A DNA stretch of 64,000 nucleotides, from assembly GCF_964204865.1 (NCBI RefSeq), contig NC_135259.1, positions 8,504,974-8,568,973 of the forward strand, read 5' to 3'. Both the position numbers and the translations under genes were made by a program. The stretch is from Styela clava (taxonomy: Eukaryota > Chordata > Ascidiacea > Stolidobranchia > Styelidae). This document shows positions 1-12,605 of this stretch, in pieces. The notes under the pieces are model-generated. The model did not search any database and was not told the origin of the DNA. It worked only from the letters and a program-made list of their open reading frames with translations. The first letter of the stretch is position 1. Every line of letters begins with the position of its first letter.

Positions 1-3000
1 AAAGCAATTAGTCCAGTAATCAAAGAGAAAAGCGACTTTTTAAAAACGTGTCAAAGAAAAAGAACAACAACAACAACATAATATTGAAACGATCGTTATG
101 TCCACTACGTGTCCAATAATTTCCATCCTGATCGTAAGTAAGAATATCAGGTGGGTGAACTTATAGACAGTGCTCCATTAATCGCTAATTAGGCATTCAC
201 TTACGTCTATGCTTTGCCATCTTCAGATTTCTGAAAAAAAAAAACGTTTACATAAAATTAAAAATATGATACAACCTTGCTAGGTACAAATTTAATTGTT
301 TCGGTTCGATTTTCTGTCGAACTTCTCGTCGGCATTAAATGGCTTTCGGTGTTTCCCAAACATCAAATATATATTAGGTAAGAAAGACATGCGTTGAAAA
401 TCTGGCGCTTTCGGAAGGAAAATAAAAATGCGCACGAAATTCGAAATGTGAAACAATTCAAATTACCTCAGATTAATTTGATTGGATGTTCTGATTTGTT
501 AGGGCGAGTCCTTATTCCTCGCGAGAAGTTTGTAGGAAATCTTCTCTTTCAATCACTACATTTGGCTATAAATGAAATTTAAACAAAATATACTGCGGGG
601 TAAATACCGATTTTACTTATATCGCTATTTCCTGGACCTAGCCTAATAATAGGGAACGTCATGTTATACTATATGCTGCCCATTCTCTGATTGGAAAATA
701 ATTCAGAAACTCGCATTTCCGTGAAGCCTGTCAGCAACAAGTTATCGTAATATTGTCGAAAAAGAAGACGGAAGATGCTTTCTCGCCGAATTCGTCACAC
801 TCGTGGCCAGCATGCACATTTGTAATCTAGCGGCTTGCACAGTTCGCATCCTAGGACCTAGATGATGGGACAAACGATATTCATGTTTAATTTATGCCTC
901 ACATCATTTTATCACATATATGATTGCACACTTACTCTCTACGCCTTCCAAGGTGCTTTTCAAATTTGGATTCAGAAACCCAATTTGCTCCAGCAAAAGC
1001 TCCGGTTCTAAAACAGATAACTTAATTAGAGTGGTTCAAGAGCAATGATGAAATGTTTTGTCTGTATGCAAAAATCGTTATTAGACTACAGATCATCGTA
1101 GTATACAGGAGTTTAACGCCCTATTTTAAAGTTATGAGCCAACATGAATGCCAAGAAAAATACCAGGTTGAAAACTTGAAGCTGCAAAACCAATCTTCTT
1201 GCTCTATCTCTGTGAATGGAATTGCGGCCAATAAAAGTAACAAATATGTTGATAATACAAATTGGAGATAGCATTATCTCAATATTGAAAGGATGTCAGT
1301 TACATGACTACAAAAGTCCAGCATAAAATGGTTTGATATAATTCTTGGACGACCTACGCGACAGGTCCAGCAGTCAATGTGGCAGGAACCTCACATCATG
1401 TATATATATAATTAGTTGACCGTGTGACTTTCAGTCACGTTAGTACCGAAAGTGACATCGCTGTTGCACTTTGATGTCCCTAAGCTTGGATATTCCGAGT
1501 CAATTGCATTAGACTCGATATCCGAACAAAAAATCTGCACAGGGCGCATGGACGTATATATATATATGTACAAAGGAGATGTTTCATGAGTTGGCATGAT
1601 TTCGGGTAAAATTTATGATAAATTAGAAAAATATTGAATATGTCATGTAAACAGCAGTAAGAGATGTTATCACAATTATAATTTCGACTTTTGCAAACAT
1701 AAGTTATCTACAATTTTCTGTAAGCTATTAGTTTGATATAAATTGTACACACCATACTATTCTAACAACTACAAAAAATCGAATAGCAGACTAAGTACCA
1801 TATTCAAAATATTCTGAACCGAAGAACATCCTACCTCAAACATAAACGGATATCAAAGATACCAGTGCGGAAACAGATAATTTAATATTTATTCAAAGAA
1901 AGGATATATTATTGCCTCCTTACCCAATCAACAGTGTCGATACCATATTAATATACCTGTGTTACTAAAACACTCAAATTACTCACAAAAGGGCGAGATG
2001 GTTTGTTGTTACATTATTATTCCACTATCTATTTTGCGTTGCGGAATCTATGTGCAAATATATTTCTAAAGTTTTGTTGTTTTCTGTGCTGTTCTGTTTC
2101 TCTGACGCTTTCTTTCTCTTTCGCAATCTCAACTTTCTTTTATTTCTATGAAGTGATTCATTGCTATCAGAGTTTTCCTCTAGAATAGTTCCTCTTCAAA
2201 ATTTACAGCAATTGGAACCCATATTCATATGTTAGTCGATCATATATTAAATATATTGGCCACAAAACGGTAATATAACTGAAATTTCAGAATTGTGTAT
2301 CAACAAAAAATAGTTCTACTATTCAACTGAAAAGCCAAATCCGGCACCAATGTACCAGTAGATTAAAATATATAAATACAGACGTAAATTACAAAAATGT
2401 AATCGAATTCGAGTTCCCTAACTGCTTACTTATTTGTCAAAGCAATCATCAAATACTGATGACTGATTGGTCATAAGTATTCTTGGCAACCCAGCTAATT
2501 TATTGTGATGTAATTTTGTATTACCGTTGTGACCAAACGAAAGGGTTGCCAAGGAATGAAAGGTTACCGTAAACGCCAAATGGGCAACTGTGAACATACG
2601 AATGAAAACATATTTAAAAATATGATGTGAACGTAATAGTTAGGTGTGTTGTGTATGCATGATTTTAAAATATGTTTTTATATGATGTCGTTTTCTAAAG
2701 TGGCAGTTGCCACCTATTTGCGTAGGTAAAAATAACAATAAATCTGTTAAAACTATATATATTACCGATAGATAGAAAGTCGCAATCGTTTATGGGCCAT
2801 ATTGATATATTGAATAGATACCGAGTAATACAGGACTTAAACCACTTCCGCTTAACATGACAGATGAAAAAAACGGTCATATCGATTATTTTGGAAACGA
2901 AGTGAACCTATGGATCGTTTTGTTAAATTGTTGTTGTTAGTATTCTTCTTGGCTACTTACTTCTGGAACAATTGCTTGAAAATTTTCGGTGGCTAAAGAT

Positions 3001-4140
3001 TGTTGTTGTTGCTAGGAAGCTATTGCTTTTCTTTATTTCAATAATTTTCCACTTTGAAGTTGGGCAAATCCATGGAACAATGGACAAAATAAAGTACTCA
3101 ATCCTGAATAAACAACCCGTAATATCATGGAATATATCTTGGAGTGCTGTTAACTTTTCACAACTATAGACACTAATATAAAAAAATGAAGCCCGTGGAA
3201 ATTAGGTGGGACACTGACCTCATTTTCTCGCATCATGAACCATTAACACAAAACTCAAGTTTTAACATAAATAATTCAAACACGAATGAACATGAATTAT
3301 TTGTTATGCTAGAGTTCTATCATCATTCCCAGGAAACAATCAATTTTGTATAATACTCATACTTGGCAATTTACTTATATTGATATTTTGGTAAAACAGA
3401 AAGAATATGTATTGCGCCTGGTAAAATAAATGTTATATCGAGAGAAAAAAATCGGTTTAGTTAAAAGCTACAAATACGCCATTTAACATCTAGTATCGCA
3501 GAAATATATCAAATTGTTCGTGATATAATATAAGAGGACGTAGTAAGTAGAACTTAGACCAAAAAATGTGTTTTTGAGTTCCAGATTGCCTCATAATGTT
3601 TGACTTTGCAAATATCACTATAATTTTATTTATGTAATTAATTCTTTGCATAAAGTTATACCGGAATTCCCATTGTATACCACAAATATTGTAAACACAT
3701 TTGTCTGTGCTAGTCCAAATTTAGAATGCTAAAAAAATGAATGTATGCAATGCATGGATGGTATAGGATATAAAATGAGTTGGGGAGCAGTACGGCAAGA
3801 AAACAATGTAGGTGAGCTGGTAGAAAACAAGTTGGTGAGCTGGTGTGTGTGGTAGAATAGTGTCAGTAATTCTAGATTAAGAAAGGTCTAGGAGGAGGGG
3901 GATGTGAATGATCTTCTGGAGCATGTACGGTATATCAAATTTTACCACAGTTTTTGGAACACTCCTATATTATAAGCCAGCAGTCTATGTGATACAAGTT
4001 TGATCGATATAATACTTTATCAACTTCTACAATGATAACGAAGCATTGATTTTGCTGGAAATTATACTTGTGTCAACCAGTATGAGATATAGAGTATACA
4101 TTGGCAGCAACAGCAAATTAGTGTTTTTATAGCTGCAGTG
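1..4140. other. AT-rich stretch without recognisable gene
   Basis: No reading frame here resembles a known protein, and none has convincing splice context. Open frames are short (about 60-90 codons) and of low-complexity composition, as expected by chance in AT-rich DNA. No inverted-repeat element with target duplication was found, though degraded repeats cannot be excluded by eye. Confidence 0.6.
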
Positions 4141-4149
4141 TGGTATGGG

Positions 4150-4631
4150 GAAATGATTTCATCCAGCTGTTGTGGTATCAGATTATCTTAGTCATTCAAA
4201 AGAAGCAGCGATTCCACTTTTAAGCCAAATTTTGTCACTATTATACTAGTTATATATATCACATCTGTCAAAATGTGGTCAAATGGCCCCAGCTGCCAAA
4301 TTAAAAACAAATATATTTTAACGTCTTTGCCGGCCTTGGAAAAATTGCATAATACATTAATACCCTGGATTTTTTTTGCTACAGCACACGGTAAAGGTTC
4401 AGTCGGTATCGGTGGTTCGGTTATTGAAAGATATGTATGGAATCAAGTCCGATGCAGAAAACATGTTATCAATGTAAAATCTTTAACAGAAGCTTCCATG
4501 ACAATGAAAATATATATATGGAAATTACGCTCGAGCAAATTAAAGATATAAGCTATAAACTGGATCTAGAAAATTTTTTTGCTGAAGCCTCATTTGTACA
4601 TGGTATAAGTAAGATTCACACACTGAGGTAA
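4150..4631 (+). pseudogene. Degenerate DDE-type transposase fragment
   Basis: Three plus-strand frames can be read in succession as one protein. First comes a segment with VVVSDYLSHSKEAA (about 4168-4250). Then comes a frame beginning near 4273 with WSNGPSCQIKNKYI, FFATAHGKGSV and GIGGSV..RYVWN. A third frame shift leads to a segment ending near 4631 (ITLEQIKDISYKLD). The pattern SDGPSSQFKNKY...FFATSHGKG.VDGIGG is one I recall from transposon-derived proteins common in cnidarian, insect and other invertebrate genomes; I cannot name the superfamily with certainty. The Asp expected between GKGSV and GIGG is missing, and at least two frame changes are needed, so the copy is dead. No terminal repeats were found around it. 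The call rests on motif memory. Confidence 0.6.
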
Positions 4632-5599
4632 AAAATGTTCGACTTCTCACATCGTTTTTAACAAGAGATATAAATGTGGACGAAGCTAAAAAACAAACAC
4701 GAGTCTCCAGTGTAAAATATATGGGCACTATGTTATTGTCAACTTCGATGAACTTGAGAGTAGGGTAAACGCTATTTTACAGTATTTCGACTTTGCAATT
4801 TCATAAAATAGATTTTGTTTTAATGTCACTACACATAAAAGAACTGTGAAATGTTAAGTCTATACCTCTTTTTGGTAATATAAATAAAAACAAAGCATAC
4901 AGTAAAAAAATCTAATGAATCACATTTGACCGTTTGTCAGTTTCATTCATTTTTTGTTTTATTTTTCATGGTATTGTTCTTGGTATTTTATTTTCAGAAT
5001 TTATTTTGTAGTTATGGATTGATAATTTAAAAATGTTAAATATTGAATAAATGTCAAACTTGCCATTAAAACAAAAATTGGACCATGATTGTAACGTAAT
5101 CTACTAAAAGTTTTATTATTCGGATGGAAGTTTTTAACCAAATTTTAGGTAGTTTTACAACTGGAATATATTATTCTCTAGTAGTCTAGTGAAATGAGAA
5201 AAAGTAGTTAGTTGGCGTTAATATTTTGAGACAGGGAGCATCTCAAAGTTTTGCTAAAAAAAAACAGTGTCCCTTTTCCGTAACGCAAGTAGCGGTGTTT
5301 CGCGACTCGTCTATGTGAAAGTAGTCCATAGTAGAGCCATTTTCATGGTGTCTATGTTAAAAGGCCATATTCAACTACAAACACTATGACATGAATCATT
5401 GTAATAAATAGGCTTTTGGCCAAGTCAGTTTAAATTTAGAAATTTGCATCAACATACGGTGGGTGTGTGCATTGTTGCAATTTTTCCACCACTGCAATCA
5501 TTTGTTATCAGACACGAAGTGGATCGTTTCGTTAAATTGCTGTGAAATAATCGCTTGAGGAGCATGCAACTCCATTTTTTATTTGAATGCCGTTAGGCC
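4632..5599. other. Intergenic, no gene seen
   Basis: AT-rich sequence with no supportable coding region, RNA gene or element boundary visible by eye. Confidence 0.5.
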
Positions 5600-5870
5600 C
5601 AGGGGTTCTCAACCTTGGGTTCGCGAACCCCCAGAGATTCACGAGAAGATTTTCAGGGGTACTTGGATGACAGTCGAGTTTTCGTGTGTTTCTTTTTTTT
5701 AATGTCCTTTAACAAAGAAAGTAACTACAGGAGGAAAATAAGTACCAATCGAAACTCAGCGTACATTTCCCTTGATCTTAGGTTGTTGCGATTGTGACGC
5801 AACAATGTGAAATGCACGACTTGGCCGTCGTTGCAGCAAACTGTTAGTTAATATATCACAATCTAGACTC
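5600..5870 (+). mobile_element. hAT-type element, left end (SPIN-like)
   Basis: The sequence opens with CAGGGGTTCTCAACCTTGGG followed by the self-complementary GGTTCGCGAACC. This is a typical hAT terminal inverted repeat. An inverted relative ends at 58066 in this window (opposite orientation, starting CAGGGGTTCTCAACCTGGGG when reverse-complemented). Similarity between the two also covers the internal segment around GTGACGCAACAATGTGAAAT, near 5796-5815 here and 57868-57887 there. Similarity is lost at the G run at 5871, so this is a truncated copy; no right end or target duplication was found. Confidence 0.65.
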
Positions 5871-5888
5871 GGGGGGGGGGGGGGGGGG
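5871..5888 (+). repeat. Homopolymer run of 18 G
   Basis: Eighteen consecutive G residues lie immediately at the point where the hAT fragment stops. Such a run can form G-quadruplex structure and is prone to length errors in sequencing. Confidence 0.95.
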
Positions 5889-7327
5889 TACTATTAAAGT
5901 GATAATCGATATTGAATGCGGTGCTTCATTGGCAGATTATTACATCAATTCAGTAAAATAAACTGTTTAAACGCGAACATCACAATTGACTACATTTTCA
6001 TCATGAGATTATACAACTCTCTTTACATATCCCAAACTCATAATTATTTCTACATTAGACTAATTCAAAATAACGAATACGATACTGAATAAAGGCAAAC
6101 CTATCCATGCACAGAGGTATGTTGGTCGTTGGGGGACAGCATCACCGGACAAAACCCATAAGCTATCGCAAACTAGAAACAGGAACCTGTCGCATTTTGG
6201 GAGTTCTTCTTTATCGTATTCGAGATAGTGAGATTAGCTATATCGCAATACAGTATGTGTTTACCTTGCACGCTATTGGCTGCGGCAATCGACCAACGAC
6301 GACTCTTGTATTGCTCTCTGCTTGCGTGAGCGAGACGAGCTGTGATGGCAAAATAATATTTAGTTGAGCCACAAACGCAGTATTGTCTACAAACTCTGTG
6401 TGCATCTGTGAGTGCTATTGCCGTACTGTTCTGTCGAGTTTCAAGTGAAATATTACAACAAAGTTCTTTCAGTTGGTGTGATCTTCTGAGGTGTTGGGGT
6501 TCAAAAGTTCAGTGGTTCAAGACTGTGAGTGGGGACTGAATGTTACGAGTTTGCATTGCAAATTGTAGGAGAACCGGGACGTTGTACTTGACAGTGGTTG
6601 GGTGTAAACGTAGCGCAGTTTGAGACTCCTTCCGTACGTTACACCTACCTTACACTCTGGAACTTTCTCTACGAAATCACGATAACTGTGACATCATAGG
6701 TTTGTCAGTCATGGTCAATCAACTCAAATACACTGCTGCAAACCGCTGCAGTAACAAAGGCTATTGGCCTAACTTTATTTATTCCAAATATTTCTGTGGG
6801 TTCTTTGAGATTCGTTTTTTTTTCACTCCCTAAGTTTTGCGTCATCAAAACTAGAAATAATTGTAGCGGTTTCAAGATTGTATGTCAGTAGATCTCGTGT
6901 TATGCGGAAGTTTTTTGTTGGGGTACCGGCACGGTAGACCAATGACTAATGACTTGTTTGTTATCTCAGCTCGTAGTATTGAAAAGAAAAAAGTACCGGA
7001 AGAATTTGTCAAAAACAAAGTTCAAACTCATTTATTGTAATATGATCTAAATTTTAAAGTATTGATAACAAATTTAATAATATTGAGATAACATTGAGCA
7101 AGGTTCAGTCTATATATTACACAGATTTGCTGGAGGCCAGAAGCGACTGCGAGTCAGACTTAGCGGGACGTTTGCGAAGTTTCTCACCAGACAGTATAGT
7201 CGTTTTCCAATCGACATTGGCATCCCTTCATCGCCCTCAACCCCCTTCTAGCCGAAATTATCTGATGGAACTGACCATAGAGTATGGTTTTTGATTTTTC
7301 TTACATGACCAAAAAGTGCTTTTAAAG
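5889..7327. other. Intergenic, no gene seen
   Basis: Short open frames at 6107-6367 and 7094-7294 show no recognisable domain and no splice support. No repeats with clear ends were identified. Confidence 0.5.
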
Positions 7328-7523
7328 CAGGGGTCGGCAAACTACGGCCCGCGGAACATTATAATCCGGCCCACGACGCTTCACTGAATTATATTAACAA
7401 AACAACTGTATTGACGATTATATTCTTTACGTAACAGGATTTGTTTTGAGACACTAAATTACAATATAACCTAACAAGTATATAATTCACAATCACTCGT
7501 TTAATGAGCCTAGAAATTGATTA

Positions 7524-7532
7524 TAATTAGAC
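7524..7532. repeat. MULE target-site duplication, left copy
   Basis: TAATTAGAC, repeated perfectly at 12614-12622. The same 9-mer occurs once, uninterrupted, in the related hAT copy at 44729-44737, which acts as a paralogous empty site. Confidence 0.85.
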
Positions 7533-7544
7533 GGTTCCATTATC

Positions 7545-8155
7545 TTTGAACCCGCGTACATTTGAACCCGTACATCTGAACCCGTAATTTGAACCCAGAA
7601 CAATTGCACCTGTATACTATTGCACCTATGGACATTTGCACCTACGGACATTTGAACCCATACATTTCCACCCATGAATTTAAGCACCCGCATATAGATT
7701 GAACCCGCGGACATTTGAAATCGTGTACGTTTGCACCCGCGGACATTTGAACCCATGTACATTTGCACCCGCGGACATTTAAACCCGTGTACGTTTGCAC
7801 CCGCGTACATTTGAACCCATGTACATTTGCACCCGCGGACATTTAAACCCGTGTACGTTTGCACCCGCGTACATTTGAACCCATGTACATTTGCACCTGC
7901 GGACATTTGAACCCATGTATATTTGAACCCACGAACATTTGCACCTGCGGACATTTGAACCCATGTACATTTGAACCCACGAACATTTGCACCCGCGGAC
8001 ATTTGAATCCATGTATATTTCCACCCACAGACATTTGAACCCACGTATATTTGAACCCGCGTACATTTGAACCCACGGACATTTGAACTCGCGTATATTT
8101 GAACCAACGTATATTATTATATTTGAACTCGCGTACATTTGAACCCACGTACATT
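7545..8155 (-). repeat. 16-bp minisatellite array, left MULE end
   Basis: About 35-40 units of 16 bp, of the form ACATTTGMACCCNNNN, where M alternates between A and C and the last four bases vary (GCGG, ATGT, GCGT, GTGT). Alternation of the two unit types gives a 32-bp higher-order period. Because 16 is not a multiple of 3, 48 bp encode a 16-residue peptide repeat, and all three minus-strand frames stay open for long stretches. The resulting open frames (for example 7493-8107) are by-products of the repeat, not genes. Confidence 0.9.
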
Positions 8156-9347
8156 TTCACAAAAAATGTTTGCCCCAACGGCAATTTCCAGTCGCAAATA
8201 ATTTTCATGTTACAGGCGCAAGCTCAATATTCTAAATTTCAACACTGTTTCACTTGTAGTTAGTTTTGGTGTATATGCATTTACCCGCTTCTACGAAGCA
8301 AGCATTTTTGAGTGTCATTGTAGTCCGAGGGATAAACGTCTCTTAACGATATAAACAACATTGTTCTGCCAAGGTCTTTTTTCTTTTGCTGTTTTTTTTA
8401 CATTGACATTTGTAAATCCTTATCTCATTCGTTAGTCGCGATCTCCAAAACAGACGATGACCTAGAAAGCGGTATTTCGTTGAAATACCTGAAACCAGGG
8501 CTAATACGGAACAAATATCTCACAGACCAATGAAGTCTTAAATGAGGGCTTACTAAAACTAGCTTTACAGTAATATTTTTAGTGGTCAACTCCTATAAGT
8601 TTGTTCTGAAATTATTGCACCGAAAACGCCTACTATGATATCCCGCCCAGCATGAGATTTGGGAGCTCTGTGGCCACTTCATGTTTTCTTGCTAGCATGT
8701 TTACAAAACTGTTATATGTATGCATACACACGACCACGCTTTACTGTTAAAAATAAGTGTTGTCTCAAATCAGGTTTTGCCATTTTTCTTAAAATCAATC
8801 TATAAATTGAATACTATTGTCTGTATATAAATAAATAAACGCACAGATTCTTCGTTTCTAAGAAAATATGATATTAAGATAATGAAACTATGCCATTTTT
8901 GTAACAACATGTTCATAGCCAAATGCCAGTTTTATTGAAGTATTGTTTCATTAGAATGTCAGAACAAAACTATACATAGAAATCGTAAGTCATGTAAATA
9001 TGTTGTATATTCAAAAGTGAAGAAGTTTTAAAACCATTATCGTGGCCAAAAATGTTTTTTGCTGTTCACACTATTTAGAGTAAATCGAACATATTCAGCA
9101 TATAAGGTCTGTTAAATATGATATTGCAATTTACAAACGACGTCATAGGTTACGGATTACATTTATTTTAATATCTCAATAAAGTTATCACTCACAAATT
9201 TGTGTCGAATGGGCGATCAATTTTGAGATAGAGTAGCTATGGACGTTTTACAAAATAGGAATTTATCAATTATGATACAATAGTTAAACAACAAATCAAA
9301 ATAATGAAGATAAACGAAGTTTTACGATATCACGATCAAAGTCAAAA

Positions 9348-10736
9348 TCAAATAGACTGCATTTGAGCTATTGAGTGGAGATACCTCAGCTTGTCGGTTT
9401 CAGTTCCATATGAAAAAACTTTAACTGACAACCTAACAGCAAGTTGTACATACTTTGATCTTTGGTGGGCCGTAACTCCTACATGAGCATTTGCCGCAGT
9501 CAGTTTGTGGACCGCAATGTCTTTTCGTAGGCCATTCAGCAAACCCCATATACTCGGATGCTTGCATCGGAACATTCCTTGTAAGGCGTTGTGAAATCCT
9601 TCTACAGCGTTTGTTGTTCTTGGGGCCGAAGGCATCATTTCAATCTTTTTGGCATAGTTCCACAATCGAGGAGAAATCTTGCTTCTCCTGGACGTGAACC
9701 CACTTGAGGTCCACGAATTTGGGTAGATTCAAAATATTGCAAAAGTTGATTCCATTCGGGCGAATCTTCGAAGGTGTCGCAAGGCAAGGTGAAGACTTCG
9801 GCAACCTCGTTAATGGGAACAAAAGCCAGAGCTGCCAAACTTCTAATTTTCAGATTGAAAGAGGGTAAACATTCAAACTTCTCTTTTAATCCGATAGAAC
9901 CAACTTTTCGAATTATAGCTTGTGACAGGTGAAAATAACATCCTTTAATATCGGCCAGAGGAAATTGTGCATGGAATGTATTGATAGCTGCTATTTCAAA
10001 ATCAACAATGATTTTGGGGGGGGTTAGCATTTGGGAAAATGATTTTCAACACTTCCAACATCTGAACGTATGCTTCTTGTCGCTTGTCTCGTAATAGGAA
10101 ATATACGCATGGTGGATAGGATGCGCCCACTTTACAGTGAATTGTATACAACTGGAAGAAAATATCGGGCACCACATCAAATGTACCGTCGCCAAGATAT
10201 GTGTCACTATCTAGATGTGCCAGTAGTGATCGATCTCCAATGGCCATTATCCGATGACGATACTCCGGGCCAGTGTCATGCAAAATGATATCTAAATATT
10301 CGCTCGGAATATCGAAGCTTGCACTTGTAGGATTCGTACGTGAACAATTTTTCTGTCGCCTTACTCTGCGTATATTGGCCTCCAGAGTCGACTTATCTGA
10401 CAAGCGCATTAATACATTTGTTGATCTATTATTCAATACTTCATCTAAAATATATTTTGTCGATGTATTTGATGGTGTTGATGCTGCTTCTTTTAATGTT
10501 GCACGGATGATCCCAACTTCAGTCTTAATGCTGTCGCCAGAATGACTGTGATATCCTAGTTCTTTTATTACATTTTCACCGATCGTAACAACAGTCGATT
10601 TACATCGTAATTTCCTGAACTGACGGCAGCGCCAATGAGTAGCATCTGAAACCCGATCATTTCGCTTACAATATTCGTGGGTTTTGTAAATCAGTAAGTC
10701 GTTTCCTCTTGTGGTCTTGGAAAATGTAGGCGCCAT
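9348..10736 (-). pseudogene. FLYWCH-MULE transposase, frameshifted
   Basis: Read from 10736 leftwards, the first frame (to 10002, 244 codons) has an N-terminal FLYWCH-type zinc finger. It shows a Trp followed by the C..C pattern WRCRQFRKLRC and the pair HSHS, at about residues 35-65. The start of a MULE catalytic domain follows, with GDGTFDVVPD supplying the first acidic residue. A run of 8 C (minus strand; 10016-10023) shifts the frame. The second frame continues with KIIVDFEIAAINTF (second Asp) and the CYFHLSQ motif. A second shift near 9677 leads to a third frame with LWNYAKKIE and TTNAVEGFHNAL, which carries the catalytic Glu. The order of motifs is complete, so the copy decayed by two single-base indels in homopolymers. 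It is presumably the transposase once able to act on the minisatellite ends flanking it. Confidence 0.85.
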
Positions 10737-11176
10737 GTTTCCAACTTATTTTCGCAAAGGGACTTGTCATCTTCGCAGCTGCAACGTCATGAAGAAACAG
10801 TTTGGAATTGTCTGCGAGGGGAAAAGGGCATTGATGCGAGGAAAAACTTTGCGCGGGATCGAACTAACACATCAATTTAAATCCTTGCTCGCGCTCTTCA
10901 AGAGTCGTCGACCGTTCAAAGCACAAATCATACTCCCCAATTTTGGCTCGCATTCTACAGCGGAACATTTTGTCCATTAAGTCTTATGATATCGACAATT
11001 GCGATGACAATGACAGATGGAGTATAATATAAATATATAATATAATTTAAATATATAGAAAATAGTTGTAATAAAGCCTTCGAGTATATAATCGAGAATT
11101 CCGTGGTAATATTGATTGTTTTTGCAACGTATGATTTGGAGAAAGAATCCTAAGTGTACCTTCCAATCCTATATAC

Positions 11177-12056
11177 CAGGGGTGGCTAACAAGTCGATCG
11201 CGATCGCCACGTTTCGAGTAGTCGATCGCGTCTGATGTTGAGTGAATTTAATAACATACCCAAAAAAATGGCCTTGAACCGGTTTAATACAGCGCCTGTT
11301 GTGTGTTTTAAACAGGAAGAATATAGTACTGTACATGCGCAAAATACGATATACACATGCAGTAATTTGGTATGGACAAGCCCGATAGAGCAAATCATTA
11401 TGTAATAAATGCAAGTTTCACTGCTGCCAAGTTTTAGAAATGAACTTGCAGAATATCGTGTGTCTCGACTGGCAAACAATCCTACAATAATTTCTGCACT
11501 ATGCGAAAGTTATTGTCTCACTCCAAAGAGTATGTGTGATAAATTTTATTTGCAACGGTAGCAGTGGCATCAAAATGCCAAATTTTTTTCTAATTCTAAG
11601 CAAGCAAAAAAGTGGATTTGTAGAAAATTGTAAATTAGATACTGAAGTTTTAGCAGTCATGTGATAATAATACATGGATATTTTTCAAGGTTTTTTGAGG
11701 AATTGAAAACTCTTACGACTAAAAATTAGACAGGCCCTATATCTGAATTGTATGATTTGAATAAATCTAAAATAAATAATGAAACATTTACTCCGGGTAC
11801 AATTATATATTCAAATTAACAAATTGAATGGAATATATAAAATGCAAATTTTTGTGGCAATTTCATTGAGAATGCGCCCGCAGAACCAAGCTTATTATTA
11901 CCGAGCAGCGGTGGAATTTTTGTATGCGTGTGTGCGGTTATCTGCGTATTTAGTATTCATTCATTTTTGTTTATGACCTTATTACCGATTAGTCGATCGC
12001 GAAGTATTTTGAAGATTTTTAGTCGATCGCGAACGAAAGCAAGTTGGCCACCCCTG
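11177..12056. mobile_element. hAT non-autonomous element inside the MULE
   Basis: Ends are CAGGGGTGGCTAACAAGTCG and, at the right, the inverted GTTGGCCACCCCTG. Subterminal GTCGATCGCGA motifs occur near both ends. It is flanked by a perfect 8-bp duplication, CTATATAC (11169-11176 and 12057-12064). At 880 bp and without a recognisable transposase, it is non-autonomous. Its perfect duplication marks it as the youngest layer of this nest. Confidence 0.9.
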
Positions 12057-12109
12057 CTATATACTATAGTATATAGCATGGAAGGATAAGGGTGTATATG
12101 TGAAGACGC

Positions 12110-12605
12110 TAATATCCGTAAATGCAAATGCCCATGGGTGTAGATGTTCATGGGTGCAAATGTCTGTGGGTACAATTGTACGCGGGTGTAAAAGTACGCG
12201 GGTGTAAATGTATGTAGGTTCAAATGTCCGCGGGTGCAAATGTACATGGGTTCAAATGTCCGCGGGTGCAAATGTTCGTGGGTTCAAATGTACATGGGAT
12301 CAAATGTTCGCGGGTGCAAATGTACATGGGTTCAAATGTAAGCGGGTGCAAACGTAGACGGGTTCAAATGTCCGCGGGTGCAAATGTACATGGGTTCAAA
12401 TGTACGCGGGTGCAAACGTACACGGGTTCAAATGTCCGCGGGTTCAATCTATATGCGGGTGCTAAAATCCACGGGTGAAAATGTATGGGTTCAAATGTCC
12501 GTAGGTGCAAATGTCCATAGGTGCAATAGTATACAGGTGCAATTGTCCTGGGTTCAAATTACGGGTTCAGATGTACGGGTTCAAATGTACGTAGGTTCAA
12601 ATGTG
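12110..12605 (+). repeat. 16-bp minisatellite array, right MULE end
   Basis: The same 16-bp unit as at 7545-8155 but in opposite orientation (reading GGGTTCAAATGT / GGGTGCAAATGT on the plus strand), with about 30 units. The outermost units on both sides are more divergent (CATAGGTGCAATAGT, GTATACAGGTGCAATTGT). The same outer variants appear in mirror order at the left end, near 7600-7640. This shows that the two arrays descend from one inverted repeat rather than growing independently. Confidence 0.9.

Noticed and set aside
2003..2188. Hydrophobic 61-codon open frame
   Set aside because: T-rich DNA gives hydrophobic codons by chance; no signal, splice or homology evidence.
7493..8208. Long repetitive minus-strand open frames (up to 204 codons)
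   Set aside because: They are translations of the 16-bp minisatellite, open in every frame, with no start context, domain or splice support.
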